Assembly: GCA_026874595.1 (NCBI GenBank)
Contig: CM049313.1
Coordinates: 10,599,508-10,663,507 of the forward strand
DNA from: Sipunculus nudus
Taxonomy: Eukaryota > Annelida > Sipuncula > Golfingiida > Sipunculidae
DNA length: 64,000 bases
Direction of reading: 5' to 3'
Made by a program: the position numbers and the translations under genes. The stretch's first letter is position 1. Every line of letters starts with the position of its first letter. The notes below the pieces were generated by a model that saw only the letters and a program-made list of their open reading frames with translations, had not been told where the DNA came from and did not search any database. Shown here piece after piece: positions 45,495 to 56,933 of the stretch.

Positions 45495-45978
45495 GCATGT
45501 TCTATAAAGTTTTTTATGCCATTCGCAGGGCATAGACACACGATATTTAGACCTTTACATATATTCATCAAAACTGCGAAAATTTCAGATAACTGACGAT
45601 CGAGCTTATCCGACTGATTAGCTTATCCATCATCCGAATAGCGCCCAGGTCATCTGATTGTTATCCGCTTTAAAGATGAGGATGTATTTACATAACAAAG
45701 AGTAATATTCTAGCACCTATTCAATTAAACAATTCTCCGGATTATCCCTGTAAATCATCACGGTTATGTAAAGAAAAGCCTTAGTTTGTCACTGATATTA
45801 CTGTTCATGCACTAATCACAGGCCGGAATCGGACAAAGATAAAATGATCGAAAAGTGATTATGCAGCGTGTTTAGAAAATCTCAACCAAATGTAGGCAAC
45901 TGGTTATTTCAATCGTGAAAACATTGTATAGTTGTAATATCGCTTACTGTAGAGGTGTGGATGTAGGATTTGGAAATT

Positions 45979-46000
45979 GGGGGGGGGGGGGGGGGGGGGG
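45979..46000. repeat. Poly-G tract
   Basis: Twenty-two consecutive G in intron 1 of the EGF gene; length may be unreliable. Confidence 0.85.
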
Positions 46001-46372
46001 CTCTAACGGGGAGACCAAGGAAGAGGGTATGTTGCGGAAATACTAATAAAATTTTATCTCGATATTGTTTTTGTCTCTTTTTTTCGGGATTCACATGTAA
46101 TTTTCGAGTTCTCATATTGTTAGGACGCAGGGGGTAGTGGCGGATAGAAGTTCTAAGAAAAAAGCTGGCCCAAGAAGAAATATAGGGCAGAAAACTATAT
46201 GAGACGTTATATACGGGGCTGCTTATTGGTATTAAACAGGCATATTTTACTCTGTCCAAGACATTGGTCGAAAAAGAAAGGCCCCCACCCCCTCACGTTT
46301 CCCCAAAACCGCCCCTGTTGTAAAGAGTGTACCTCCTGCCTGTATTTTGTAAGTTCTCCTAAAAGCACTCAC

Positions 46373-46565
46373 CGCGCTCACATCGTAATCCTGCGTAACC
46401 AGCCCGACAACGGCACATGGCTCGTCCCATGGATACATAGCACGTCCCGCCATTCATACAAGGATTGGGCTGACAGGAACTGGCAGTGGGACTGGCACTA
46501 GTGGTTTTTTGTGCGAGACCAAGGTTGGAAACAAACAGCACCAGGGTGATCATGAGTAGAATCAT
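46373..46565 (-). CDS. First coding exon of the EGF protein: signal peptide and EGF 1
   Basis: The ATG at 46565 starts a hydrophobic signal peptide (MILLMITLVLFVSNLGLA) with likely cleavage just after it, then a Ser/Thr-rich linker (KTTSASPTASS) and an EGF domain (CQPNPCMNGGTCYVS, then AMCRCRAGYAGLRCER). The donor GTGAGTGC leaves phase 1, fitting the exon at 43596. A second in-frame ATG five codons in would shorten the signal peptide. The product should enter the secretory pathway. Confidence 0.9.
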
Positions 46566-46602
46566 GTTTCTCCGAATTTGTGGTCTTCCGGACAGATCTC
46601 AA
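46566..46602 (-). other. 5' UTR part of the first coding exon, with an acceptor site
   Basis: Upstream of the ATG on the minus strand lies a strong acceptor (tttttacagtcttttccag), so this exon probably has a non-coding exon further right, and the promoter is not at 46.6 kb but beyond. Confidence 0.55.
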
Positions 46603-46796
46603 CTGGAAAAGACTGTAAAAATAAACCGCCTTCTGGGCCCTGATAAAAACAAGATAGATTCAGATAAATTCCTCACATTCTTTTCAGGATTTCATGGGTC
46701 AAGGTGGTAACCGAATTCATGTTAGCGATTAAACGATTGATATTCGTCAAATTACATCCCGTTGAGGTATTAACTAGACAGACGGATAGACTTCGT

Positions 46797-47650
46797 GTCA
46801 CACTGTCACTAGTTTGGCTAACGAGTTATGCGAGTTAGAACTCGTATCATCTCGTCAGGCGTCGTGTAAGACTCGACCCATGGCTTTGTATGTCTAACTG
46901 ATGCCTCTTTTTGTCACCAGTACTCGCCATGCAGAGGCGAGAATTTTAAATGGTTTAAAATTCTTGTGAGAGTTTTCGTCTGTTATATATGTCGAGGGCG
47001 TGTCGCCCAAACTCCAGCAAATATGGAAGACATGCCGTCACCGATTCTCCCCGTTAAAAAAAATGCTCTAATACGCTACGAATTTAGCCGCGAGTTTGGG
47101 AGAATACGAACACCATCTTTGCTGGACATGGGGAGTTTATACGACGTCTCTCCAACATCCGTACCAGTTTGTACGTGTTCTCTTCGACATGTCCTCGACA
47201 CTGATACGAGTGTGGCCGACACTGTAAAAGTTGGATGTTGACATTCCCTTCTCCAGAAGATTCCAATATTTCTAGCCTCTGGGCAGGAAGGTGAGCCATG
47301 ACTTTGATGTTCTCTGGTACAAGGAAATCATCTCCAGACGGGTCCAAAAGTGCGGAATCAACACAATTTATTTCCAAAGCACACTTGTATTTCAATCATC
47401 ATAACTCTGCAACTCGTCTACACTCGCCTATATTCGTACGGTCTTCAGTACAAACACCGCCGGATGTCGATTAAGCCCGTGCTAAATAGACATTTATCGT
47501 ACTAGTATCGTAATGTTGTAGAACAGAACTCGAACAGAAATCTAGCAGGAGCTGTACTGATGTCTTCGTCATCAAAAGACTAGAATTTTCTGCGAGTTTT
47601 ACGCCAGCACTCGTGGTAACACGTAGCCTTTACCCGTGACAGTGTGACCC
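46797..47650. mobile_element. Possible MITE with 13-bp inverted ends
   Basis: GTCACACTGTCAC (46797-46809) is exactly inverted at 47638-47650. The interior is rich in cgag/ctcg motifs unlike the flanks. No target duplication or transposase was seen, so the call is tentative. Confidence 0.4.
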
Positions 47651-48687
47651 GGACTTAAGTGGTTTATGATTGGTGAATAAATAATCCGTTTATTACACAT
47701 GATAAAATAAATATTTACAGACAATTTATCATATACGATTTATTTATTATGTGCAACACAATATTTCATAAATATTGCTCAAGCGCGTTCCTCCTAATAA
47801 ATGGTCAGATCTCTATTTATTTTAGGCACCATATAAATGGTTTATCCATCTCCATTTTATGCACATGCCGATTTGTGCCAATCCATGACTCCTAATTCAA
47901 ATTTTAAATTCCTATTATGAAGGAATGGGTTATGGCCGTTTATTAACATACGTACGTAAATGTTATAAATGCCATTTACTTATGTAATTTAAAGCCCCAT
48001 TCACAAATAGACACTCATATGATTAATTCTGCATATGGAGTAAATTTACGCGTATAAGTAAAATTCATTTTGAATTATATTTACTTTGTGTTGACATGTA
48101 ATTAATGCTCTTGTGCTAATTGACATTTAAATGCATCATATGAAGTAAACAAGGGCCCGATGACCCAAAGCTTACATGTGACATTTACAATAATACTATA
48201 AAGGGCAGAAATATTCAAATAGGACATTCATTGCGATGTAATACTATGTTAAACCTTATAAATCATGGTTTGTTTTCATTCGGTCGTAAAAATTAGACAG
48301 GCAGATCTGTATATTTTAATTTTTTTTTGGAATTCATTAGTATACATGTGGAAATGCCATTTTTATATCATATTCCTATGAAGACGAATTTTAATGCTTA
48401 CGGCTAAGGGAATAAAAACAAAAAGAATGGTCAGATTTCAAACCAATGTATTTTATTTTGTTGGATTGTTAAACGAAGCACTTCGATTAATATTAAAGTA
48501 AATAAAAAATCGAGAGGACTTTTGTCAAATCTCCTTGTTTAAAGACGGTTCACTACAACGATAAAAAATCTCTTAATACGAAGCATATAACATGATTATT
48601 AGCACCATGTAGTCCTATTTAGCGTGTTAGAAGTTAATAGAAGTTAACAAGGGAAGCTCATGATTTTTTTTCTTGATTAAGCTGTTT

Positions 48688-48757
<70 letters not shown>

Positions 48758-49890
48758 CGTGACCGTGTTTGTTTATGGATTTAAACAATGGCCGATGATG
48801 ACCGTATACCTGTATGATTTATAATGTAGTCACACTGGTCAATGTACATTTAGTAGCCAGGCGACAAAGAAAAACACGGGGCAAAGCTAACCAAATATGT
48901 ATCAATTACATTGAGCCCATGTGTGCAGCCAATGGGAACCTGACGCTGAAAAGATTAGTTTGGGTCACGTGTCTAGCTTACTTCGCAGAATCGTATATTT
49001 TCTTTTTCTTATTGACCTGGTTTTATGATGTATGGTGACTAGAGGGCACTAGGGCCCTGCTCGGGCCGAAAGACTAAAATCGCACCCGCCCCGCATCATG
49101 TACTGTCAGCCCGCAGCCCGCCACTTAATCAACGATAAAATATTGCCCGCCCCGCGCTGCAGATGCTATGATTCTTTCAGCCCGCACCCGCCAACAAATT
49201 TTCTTTCAGCCCGCACCCACCCCACCCCGCATGTTCATGTTTCAAGCCCTGAATCAAACCCGCAAATCAAAATTATTTATTTATCTAAAGTTGTATATAT
49301 CAACAAAATTTGTTTTAGCTCTAGCATGGATCAACCATGAATTCAATAAAATGTTTGAAACGTCTAAGATTCTAAAATCAAATTTAATACATGTTTTAGC
49401 AATGATATAAACCAAACTTCATCAAATGTTTTAAAAGACATCTTTGATTGCTTATATGAATTTATACGTGGTTATTTAACATACTCTTAACATGTTTTCA
49501 AACTGAAGAGGGATGATTAGCATGCCTTTTATTTTCCTGTGAATTCTTCTACTTAATTTCTACAAATGTTGAGAGGACACGTGTACACAAAGTTACTCTT
49601 TGGATTAGTATTGCCTTATCACATGCCACACAACTGCTGAGATACATGTAAAAAGTATGTGAATAAAGAGTCCTTAGTTTAATGGCCTAGATGTTGTGAT
49701 CTCTAATAAAATAATTAAAACAGATTTTAGCTAAAACAGAATATATATATATATATATATAAGTTTATAAAGTAAATGTGATAGAGTGCTGGGGGGATCT
49801 AAAATGGCCACCGGTGGGAACCTCTAAGGATAAAAAGCACTAGATATATCACGAGTACATAAGAGGTCCCCAGGGGCAGGGTTGTGTGTA
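47651..49890. other. AT-rich non-coding stretch with microsatellites
   Basis: No genes were recognised. It holds a (TC)n-(TA)n compound microsatellite (48690-48755), a C-rich block with repeated cccgccccgc / cccgcacccgcc (49080-49240) and a short (TA)n (49741-49761). Confidence 0.5.
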
Positions 49891-49904
49891 TTACTATTAG
49901 TTTA

Positions 49905-50125
49905 TGTAAACTGGCTCCTGTCAAATACAGGATGCCATAATTAAACGTTTATGTAATATGGTGTGAGAATGTTATAATACTATGAGATAGTTATTAGTGT
50001 GTCCGAAGTGAAACCTATGCTCCAGTCAAATACAGGATGCAAGGATTTCACTGAAAACAATTAAGGCAACCCAGTGCCAACAGGACGGAATGTTGGGTCA
50101 AAGCTTCCAGTCAAATACAGAATCT
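49905..50125 (-). repeat. Short repeats next to a recombinase fragment
   Basis: The motif gtcaaatacaggatgc occurs at about 49920 and 50027, with a variant (gtcaaatacagaatctg) at about 50110, each preceded by ctcc or ttcc. They lie just downstream of the recombinase on its coding strand. Confidence 0.6.
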
Positions 50126-50139
50126 GTTTGGCCCTTCGC

Positions 50140-50578
50140 AGCGCTAATGACTCCGAGCAGACTGAACTATTTTTCTTTTAAGCCTGATAAATGTTCTGGC
50201 TGTTGTTGTCCCAATTCGGAAGCTATGGATTAGCATTGACAAAGCTGGTCTTTAATAAACAATTTTGAAGGGTTTTAATGAAAAACAAATTGAAACGGGG
50301 CCTTTATCGCCATAGATCAAAAGAGGACCAGGCACATTAGAACGAACCGCAAGGTAACCAGAAAGGGTGGAAACTGGACAGGCGGAGTCATGCGATCTTT
50401 TTAAATGGAGTGAGACATGATGGTTAGCGGGTGCATGCTTGTACTTTCTCAAGACCAATGTAATGGAATCCTTGGATGTGTGGACATCAGCAAATTGAAT
50501 AGTGTTGTTTGTGGGATCGCCGGCAGATGATGTCATTTCCTCTTCTCTAAGAAAAGCATAGAAAGCTGTATTGAACAT
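50140..50578 (-). pseudogene. Tyrosine recombinase fragment of a YR element
   Basis: On the minus strand the frame from 50578 gives AFYAFLREEEMTSS, which holds the first catalytic Arg of tyrosine recombinases (pattern FLR..E), then KDSITLVLRKYKHAP and CPVSTLSGYLAVRSNVPGPLL. After a frame change at about 50250 comes HSFRIGTTTA (about 50198-50227), the H..R box. The final Tyr box is not visible. The pattern resembles recombinases of Crypton- or Ngaro-like elements in molluscs and corals. Partner RT or gag regions are not adjacent. Confidence 0.75.
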
Positions 50579-50630
50579 AGAAATCTTTGGCTAAAAATTG
50601 ATCAATAAAGTATATTGAGATGGATGGAAA

Positions 50631-51597
50631 GACAAGCTTTTTCAAGAAGTGGGTGCTGTGGCCGTGACCTTTGACCCAGAGACCTCAAAATCAATAGGTT
50701 TCTTCATCTATGGATAGGTGAGCCATATGTACGAGATGAAAGGTTTAGGTCAAACTGTTTTGCTTTAAATGGGTCCACAAGCTTTTTCAAGAAATGGGTG
50801 CTGTGGCCGTGACCTTTGACCCCGTAACATCAAAATCAATAGATTTCTTCATCCATGGGTGGGTAAGCCATGTGTGCAAGATGAAAGTTTTAGGTCAAAC
50901 GGTTTTGCTTTAAATGGGTCCTCAAGCTTTTTCAAGAAGTGGGTGCTGTGGCCATGACCTTTGACCCCGTGACCTCAAAATCGATAGGTTTCTTCATCCA
51001 TGGGTGGGTAAGCCATATATGCAAGATGAAAGGTTTAGGTCAAACGGTTTTGCTTGAAATGGGTTCACAAGTTTTTTTCAAGAAGTGGGTGCTGTGGCCG
51101 TGACCTTTGACGCAGAGACGTAAAAATCAAGAGGTTTCTTCATCCATGGTGGGTAAGCCATATGTGCAAGATGAAAAGTTTTAGGTCAAACTGTTTTGCT
51201 TTAAATGGGTCCACAAGCTTTTTCAAGAAGTGGGTGCTGTGGCCGTGACCTTTAACCCCGTGGCCTCAAAATCGAGAGGTTTCTTCATCCATGGGTGAGT
51301 AAGCTATATATGCAAGATGAACGGTTTAGGTCAAACGGTTTTGCTTTAAATGGGTCCACAAGCTTTTTCAAGAAGTGGGTGATGCGGCCGTGACCTTTGA
51401 CCCCGTGACCTCAAAATCGATAGGTTTCTTCATCCATGGGTGGGTAAGCCATATGTGCGAGATGAAAGGTTTTTGGCAAACGGTTTGGCTTGAAATTGAT
51501 CCACAAGGCAATTTCGGACGGACAGACGGACAGACGGACGGACCAACGAACTGAGGCGTTACTATATCCCTTTCGCAACTTCATTGCGAGGGGATAA
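50631..51597 (+). mobile_element. Second Helitron-like element with the 145-bp core, 5'-truncated
   Basis: Six core units start at 50633, 50778, 50923, 51068, 51214 and 51359, and an end copy starts at 51504 (steps of 145 or 146 bases). A (CGGA)n-like microsatellite (about 51517-51545) and a terminal palindrome (51566-51595, tcgcaac/ttcattgcga) follow. The unit is the same as in 28505-29797, but the 5' terminal segment is missing. Confidence 0.85.
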
Positions 51598-52526
51598 TAA
51601 ATACACGCAGTTTGCATATTTCTATAAGATAATTCAACACAAAGTGAATGAACCCGTCGCATTACCGAATGATATAACAGACCGTATATAGACACAATTG
51701 TTGGAAAAGAAATCACTGTCGTTAAATCCGGAATTCGAAGGTGGAACTACTGAATATCTCTGACTGTTCGGAATAAAAAATTGGTATAGTAAATTGGTAT
51801 TGAATTGGTAGCGTAAAATGGTGATTTAATAAATAATGTATTAAAAGAATGTTTTATAACTAATTGTCGAATTTCAGGGAGATCAGTGCAGCTTCACCAG
51901 TACAAAATATTCTAATAATAAAGTTAAACTTGATAGGTATTTTAATATACCCAGCTCCCCACACAAGAACAGAAAGGATAAGGGTAAACTTTCGTGTCTG
52001 AAATTGGAACACAGTGGGCGCAGCCCTGGCCAAGAGAACAAGAAGTCCCTTACAATAGATACACAGAACAGCTCGTATAGAACACAAACAGATAGTAGGT
52101 AACAGCCCTCGACCGGAAACGAGTCCTGATAAAAACAACAGAGAAACATAGGCAATATTAAAAATACTAACACGCAAAACATACCACCTGAAAATGGAAC
52201 GTGCATAATTACGGGCCGGGAAAACCCATCTCTGCACACGCATATGATGCGAGTTTAACATAACATTCATATCTACGAGACGCGTAAAAGAGACAGAATT
52301 ATACTATTAGTAACCACTGTTTATTTGCGGACAAACAAAGCCATTACAACGCGCTATAGCCGCAAAGAATATACGATATCAAATACGCCAAACTAGAGGT
52401 TTCCGTGCGAGAAATCGCCCGTCAAAAGTGATGCTTGATATTGGAAAGGACTAACTACTATAAACAAATTTTATTGACCGCAAGTAGTTCCCTTATGCTT
52501 TATCACACCGCTACGCGTAGACCGCA
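51598..52526. other. Non-coding stretch before the Gypsy remnant
   Basis: May contain the decayed 5' UTR of the Gypsy element; no LTR could be recognised. A minus-strand open frame (51860-52270) is hydrophobic but resembles nothing known. Confidence 0.4.
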
Positions 52527-53090
52527 ATGAACGTTGAATCTGAGGAAGGAAAACGTGCTATGCTGTTACACATTTGATTTGTGAAGATATGTACAGAATA
52601 TTTTCTACTCTTAAAGTTTCCGAGAAAAGGCACAGTGAAACGGTTTATGATCTTGCAAAACTTGCCCCGACTGTTTACTTTCTCCCCAAAAGGAATGTTG
52701 AATTTGAACCTTTCAAATTTAGGAATGCTACACAGGAGCCCGGGGAAGACCTAGATTCGTTTTACTCTAGACTGAAACACCTAGCAGCCAGCTGTGAGTT
52801 TACCAAAAAGGATGCTGAAAATTAAATCACAGATTATTCAGAGGGGATCCTCTTCTAAGTTACGGGAGGAAGGTATTTCCAAGCCAGATCTCCCTTTGAC
52901 AGCTTTATTAAAATATGGCCGCACAATTGAGGCATCAAAAGTCCATTCCAAAGCTGTGGAGGAAAAAAATAACCCCAGACCAGTAGTGAATAAAGTTACA
53001 TGTAAACCTCAAAAATCAACTCCAACTCCCAGGCATAATAAACAATCTTCAAATATTACATCACAAGGCACAAAAAAAAACCTGTTACGA
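52527..53090 (+). pseudogene. Gypsy-type gag remnant
   Basis: An ATG at 52527 starts a Gypsy-gag-like region; after an early stop it continues with KRNVEFEPFKFRNATQEPGE and DSFYSRLKHLAASCEF (about 52690-52805), then a frame change and IKSQIIQRGSSSKLREEGIS (about 52820-52880). This is the capsid-type region of Ty3/Gypsy gag. A zinc-knuckle-like segment follows near 53080-53175 (CYECGNSWPHL, GKTCRKCRKQ). Confidence 0.85.
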
Positions 53091-53174
53091 ATGTGGTAAT
53101 TCTTGGCCTCATCTGCGTGGATCCCGCTATCCTGCCTATGGTAAGACATGTCGTAAATGTAGGAAACAACCGTT

Positions 53175-53815
53175 TTGACATTGTTTGTCGCACATGAGGT
53201 TCCTGGGCAAGCACCAAAAGAGCCTCAAGCCAAAAAAAAAAATACAAAAGCAGTGCGCTCATTAACCGCTGAGGAATATGAGGCTGAGGACATGTATCAC
53301 ATCAGCGGATCAGACCGAACTAGTGCTTATAACTGTGCTATATTCATTAATGGTGTGGACCCCAACATGGAGGTTGACACGGGGGCTTCAGTTTCGATCA
53401 TGTCAGAAGATGCATACAAAGAGCTATATGTCACCCTAAAGCCAAACCAGTCTTACAGAACCCCACAATCAAACTACGCACATACACTGGTGAACTAATT
53501 AGCCTCAGGGGGGTAGCATTTTAATTATGCAAATCAGCAAGAATTGCTGCCCCTCACTATTGTACCAGGTTCGGGTCACAGTCTGATTGGTCGTGACTTG
53601 CTAGAGAAAATCAGGCTAAATTGGTCAGAGATAGTAAATGCTCTTAAATCTGATAGTTCACAGCTAGACAGCATTTTACAGCCACATGAGCAAGTTTTCG
53701 TGATGAAATTGGCTGTTTACACACGACTACAGTATCGCTACAGAAGGCACAACACCCATATTTTACATGGCAAGACCCATTCCTTTCTCCCTCAAACCTA
53801 AGGTGTTTGCGTACT
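53175..53815 (+). pseudogene. Gypsy-type protease and start of RT
   Basis: The aspartic protease active site is visible as MEVDTGASVSIM (about 53368-53403), with the preceding strand CAIFINGVDPN. The next frame has LPLTIVPGSGHSLIGRDLLE and KIRLNWSEI (about 53547-53635), the usual end of Gypsy protease before RT. A last fragment reads YMARPIPFSLKPKV (about 53763-53805), the beginning of RT. The rest of pol is gone. Confidence 0.85.
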
Positions 53816-55300
53816 TCTTGATGCACAGTTTCGTAAACCCGATCGCACCCGACTTCTGCCGAGTACATTCGTTTTTTAGTCAGTTCCTGTCATCAGCTTG
53901 TCAAGATGTCAGCGTTCCTCACGTATACTTTCAAGGCGAATACACCTCGCCATTAAACTTCTTACAGTGTTTACAATCTATACATGACAGGTGGGGAAAG
54001 CCGTTCAGGTAAGACGGTTGTGGTACACAGATTGTTTGAAGCAACGTCGACATACACGACACTGGGCTGACGTACATGTAGTTAGATTACACAGTTGGAT
54101 GTCGCACTAGTAAGCGACTTGACCGCTAGAGGCGCTCGGGGCTTCATACCACCAACCCCATGAGCGAAACATGATAATTGTCTTTCTAAATCAAATAAGT
54201 AGTTAAATTACCATGTGGAAATTATGCATATTTTACATAATTAAATATAATATAGTTAAAACTAGTGCAATATTATTTATTCTTGTCGCCACAATCCTCC
54301 GTCGAAATGGTCAGGATTTACTCTATCAGCCACAGGAATCCATGGCACTGAAAGGGGGCAATTTCTATCAACAACTTTTAAAGAGCAGGTATAGGAAAAT
54401 CAATTTTATGATCTAATTTGTATATGTTGTATTTTCATATTGTTATTAATGATTATGCATGTTGGAAAATTGTTCTACCAATTTTTTTTTAATCTGCTAG
54501 TCGCCGATCACTTTGAGATATTCATAAGAGACCAATTATATTTCTATTTCGAGCTTCCCTTAAAATTTACAATTTCTTGGAATGTAATTTCCTGCAGATG
54601 CGAAATGCAGCAATTATCCTGTGGAAATGTTCGATATTATAAAAGATATTAGCATATTTTGCCTTGATGTGCATACTTTAAATAAAAAAGTATATTGCCT
54701 ATAATTACCGTATACATTTGTCATTCTAAAAACCAACATGGAGAGCTGGTATCAATATAGCTTTTTAAGGCATTCATCTTTACAACACAGATATACCTGA
54801 GAGTGGTAAGTGGTTAATAGTTACAGTAATATACGATCTAGTTTCCATGGCAACCAAAGCGATCGTGCAACAGGGCTAAAATTTAGGAGAAATGGCCTAC
54901 TTCTGTTGATGTTATATTAAAACAGTTAGAATAAACATCAGAATGCCACATGTGGGGATGATTTTAATCTTAGTAATGTTTTATTGCGCAAAAAATACAT
55001 ATCCTGATGTACAAAATTGCTGTTGTTGTTTACCGCAATTTCGATGTCTCACTTCCATCATATTTGTCACAAAAATTAATAACCTCTCGGCCTTTGAGTA
55101 CGCTTTGTTCGGCGAGCGGGAATATTCTTAGAGTACCGTAGTGTTGTATGAAAGTCGGTTAGTCCTAAAGTCCTTTATAGCTCCTAAATTGTGAAATTCG
55201 CTAATTACTGCACTGCAAACGTACAACTTTTACATCATTTTATCTCTTTCTGCAAAATTTTGGTCAATAATATGTATTTTTTTGGTAATTCTTTGAAACG
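53816..55300. other. Non-coding stretch
   Basis: No further Gypsy domains, genes or repeats were recognised. Confidence 0.5.
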
Positions 55301-55950
55301 TGAAATCAGGTCACTGAAACCTATATTCTGCAAGCCAGGGGCATGGGCATGTTTGAAGACAGTGAGTGATAGATGGGCACAAATTGTAACCGTTGGACCT
55401 AGAAACCCTATAGGAAAGTTTTGGGGAATCCTTCTTTGAAACCCGAAAGAAAGAAAAACATGGCACAAAAAGGAACCATTAAACCTATATTCTTCTTACT
55501 TAAAATCCAGGGTGAGGGGGTCCTGATGGAGTATCTTTGAGAACCAGGAATTAGGTCACTGTGACGTATTTTCTGTTTATCCTAAAAAACAGCATATTTG
55601 GAGTAAACTGTAAAGAAAATGGACACATATCGTAATCGATAGACCTAGAAAGTTCTTATATACCATCCAAAGAGTACGTTGGTTGTATCTCCTACGAAAT
55701 ATTAAAATAGGTCACTATGAATTATTCTCGGCAAATAATGGGCAAAATCATTTTTTGAGCAATCTGAAATTTAGACAGGGCATAAATCATGACTGTTGGA
55801 CCTAGAATCTACTTAGCATACACAGAGGTGCTTATAAAATCTCTTTGGAAACCTAAAATATGGTAACTGTAACGTATATATAATCTGCTTTGGGAAAATA
55901 TGTTTTTATATACCAGACAAAAACTGTCAGAAAGAGCACAAATCACAATA
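55300..55950 (-). repeat. Inverted, diverged copy of the 10-14 kb tandem-core family
   Basis: Core phrases appear in reverse orientation about four times at ~150-170-base steps, for example gggcacaaattgtaaccgtt/ggacctagaaaccc (near 55375), atcgtaatcgatagacctag (near 55628) and aatcatgactgttggaccta (near 55785), with ctgaaacctatattctgc-like links. No CGGA tail was seen. Confidence 0.65.
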
Positions 55951-55974
55951 TAGGTTGCCATTAAATGCTTAAAA

Positions 55975-55977
<3 letters not shown>

Positions 55978-56031
<54 letters not shown>
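55978..56031. repeat. (TA)n microsatellite
   Basis: About 27 TA dinucleotides, just after the inverted tandem-core repeats. Confidence 0.9.
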
Positions 56032-56033
<2 letters not shown>

Positions 56034-56896
56034 TGCATATGATGCATAAAACCTCCAATAAAACCTGGAATCATGCCATTATAAAATTAATGTCTATTAG
56101 TTGTTGATTGAATAATTGCTTTCTAAAGTCTCAAAATAGCCATTGAGCTGGTCAAAAATAACAAAAACACTAGATATGCTGCAATTAACCTGTGACGGTC
56201 TTCACTTAGGAAGGTAGGACACGGCTAAGTCCAGGTTTCACATATGCATGGCTTCCCAGCAGCCACATTGGAATTCTGACACTACAGTTAGAGGCAAATG
56301 CTGCCATATACAGGGATCCACTGGATGTAAAGTTCAACATATTCCAATTGTTTCACTCCTTGTACATTTCATACAAAATACTAGAAATTTCAGGAATAGC
56401 TTTATGGATTGCTATGAAAATATAGTAGGAACAATGATGATGGATATTTTTCTATGCACCTTAAATACTTAGTCCTTACATAACCTAAAAGAAAGGTCCG
56501 GAAAAGGGGGCTCAGGCCGCACAAATTGGTCCGAAATCCTTAAAAATCCTTAAAAAAGGAGGGGATAGTCCGGATCCTCTGAACGTCCCCTTGGATCCGC
56601 TTCTGCAACTTATGTGGTATGCATATTCCCGTTTCTTTCGTTAGGAACAGCTTCTATGCCTTAAATCATCCATTTAATTCATCTTTCATATAATCTATCC
56701 TAAATCAATCTATCCTTTATACGTCTTACAATAAAAATAATATATGTAATCAGTCATATTGTAAGAGATCAGGCCTACTACCCGTCAGATATCAGTATTT
56801 GGACTGGCCCTTTAATAGTCCATCTTATTGTGGAGTAGGCTGCCCCTGAGGGCCGAGAGCAAAGATAGCCAATCTTCTGCTTGTCCTTGATTTAGG
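56032..56896. other. Non-coding stretch
   Basis: No gene recognised; an open frame at 56248-56472 has no recognisable domain. Confidence 0.45.
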
Positions 56897-56933
56897 CAGA
56901 CGTGGGCCACTGGACCAGAGTGGCCCACGTCTG
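56897..56933. other. Perfect 15-bp stem hairpin
   Basis: CAGACGTGGGCCACT, loop ggaccag, AGTGGCCCACGTCTG. GC-rich in an AT-rich context. Confidence 0.85.

Larger units (their letters stand above)
7220..46602 (-). other. Multi-EGF secreted protein gene (overall span)
   Basis: Seven exons, each carrying one EGF-like module, lie on the minus strand in one order: 46373-46602, 43596-43712, 43308-43433, 42132-42257, 40246-40362, 24712-24840 and 7220-7336. All coding exon junctions are phase 1, all acceptors follow pyrimidine-rich tracts, and the donors are GTGAGT, GTAAGT or GTATG types. The first exon supplies a signal peptide, so the product should be secreted. No transmembrane, lectin or protease domain was seen, and no stop-bearing last exon was identified, so the gene probably continues left of 7.2 kb or off the window. 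The two leftmost exons are joined to the rest by inference only, across tens of kilobases of transposons. Confidence 0.7.

Noticed and set aside
46966-47395. Overlapping frames of 91 and 103 codons on opposite strands
   Set aside because: They lie inside a possible MITE and have no recognisable domain.
51860-52270. Hydrophobic 136-codon minus-strand frame
   Set aside because: It overlaps another open frame on the same strand, has no splice or poly(A) context and lies next to a Gypsy remnant; likely chance.
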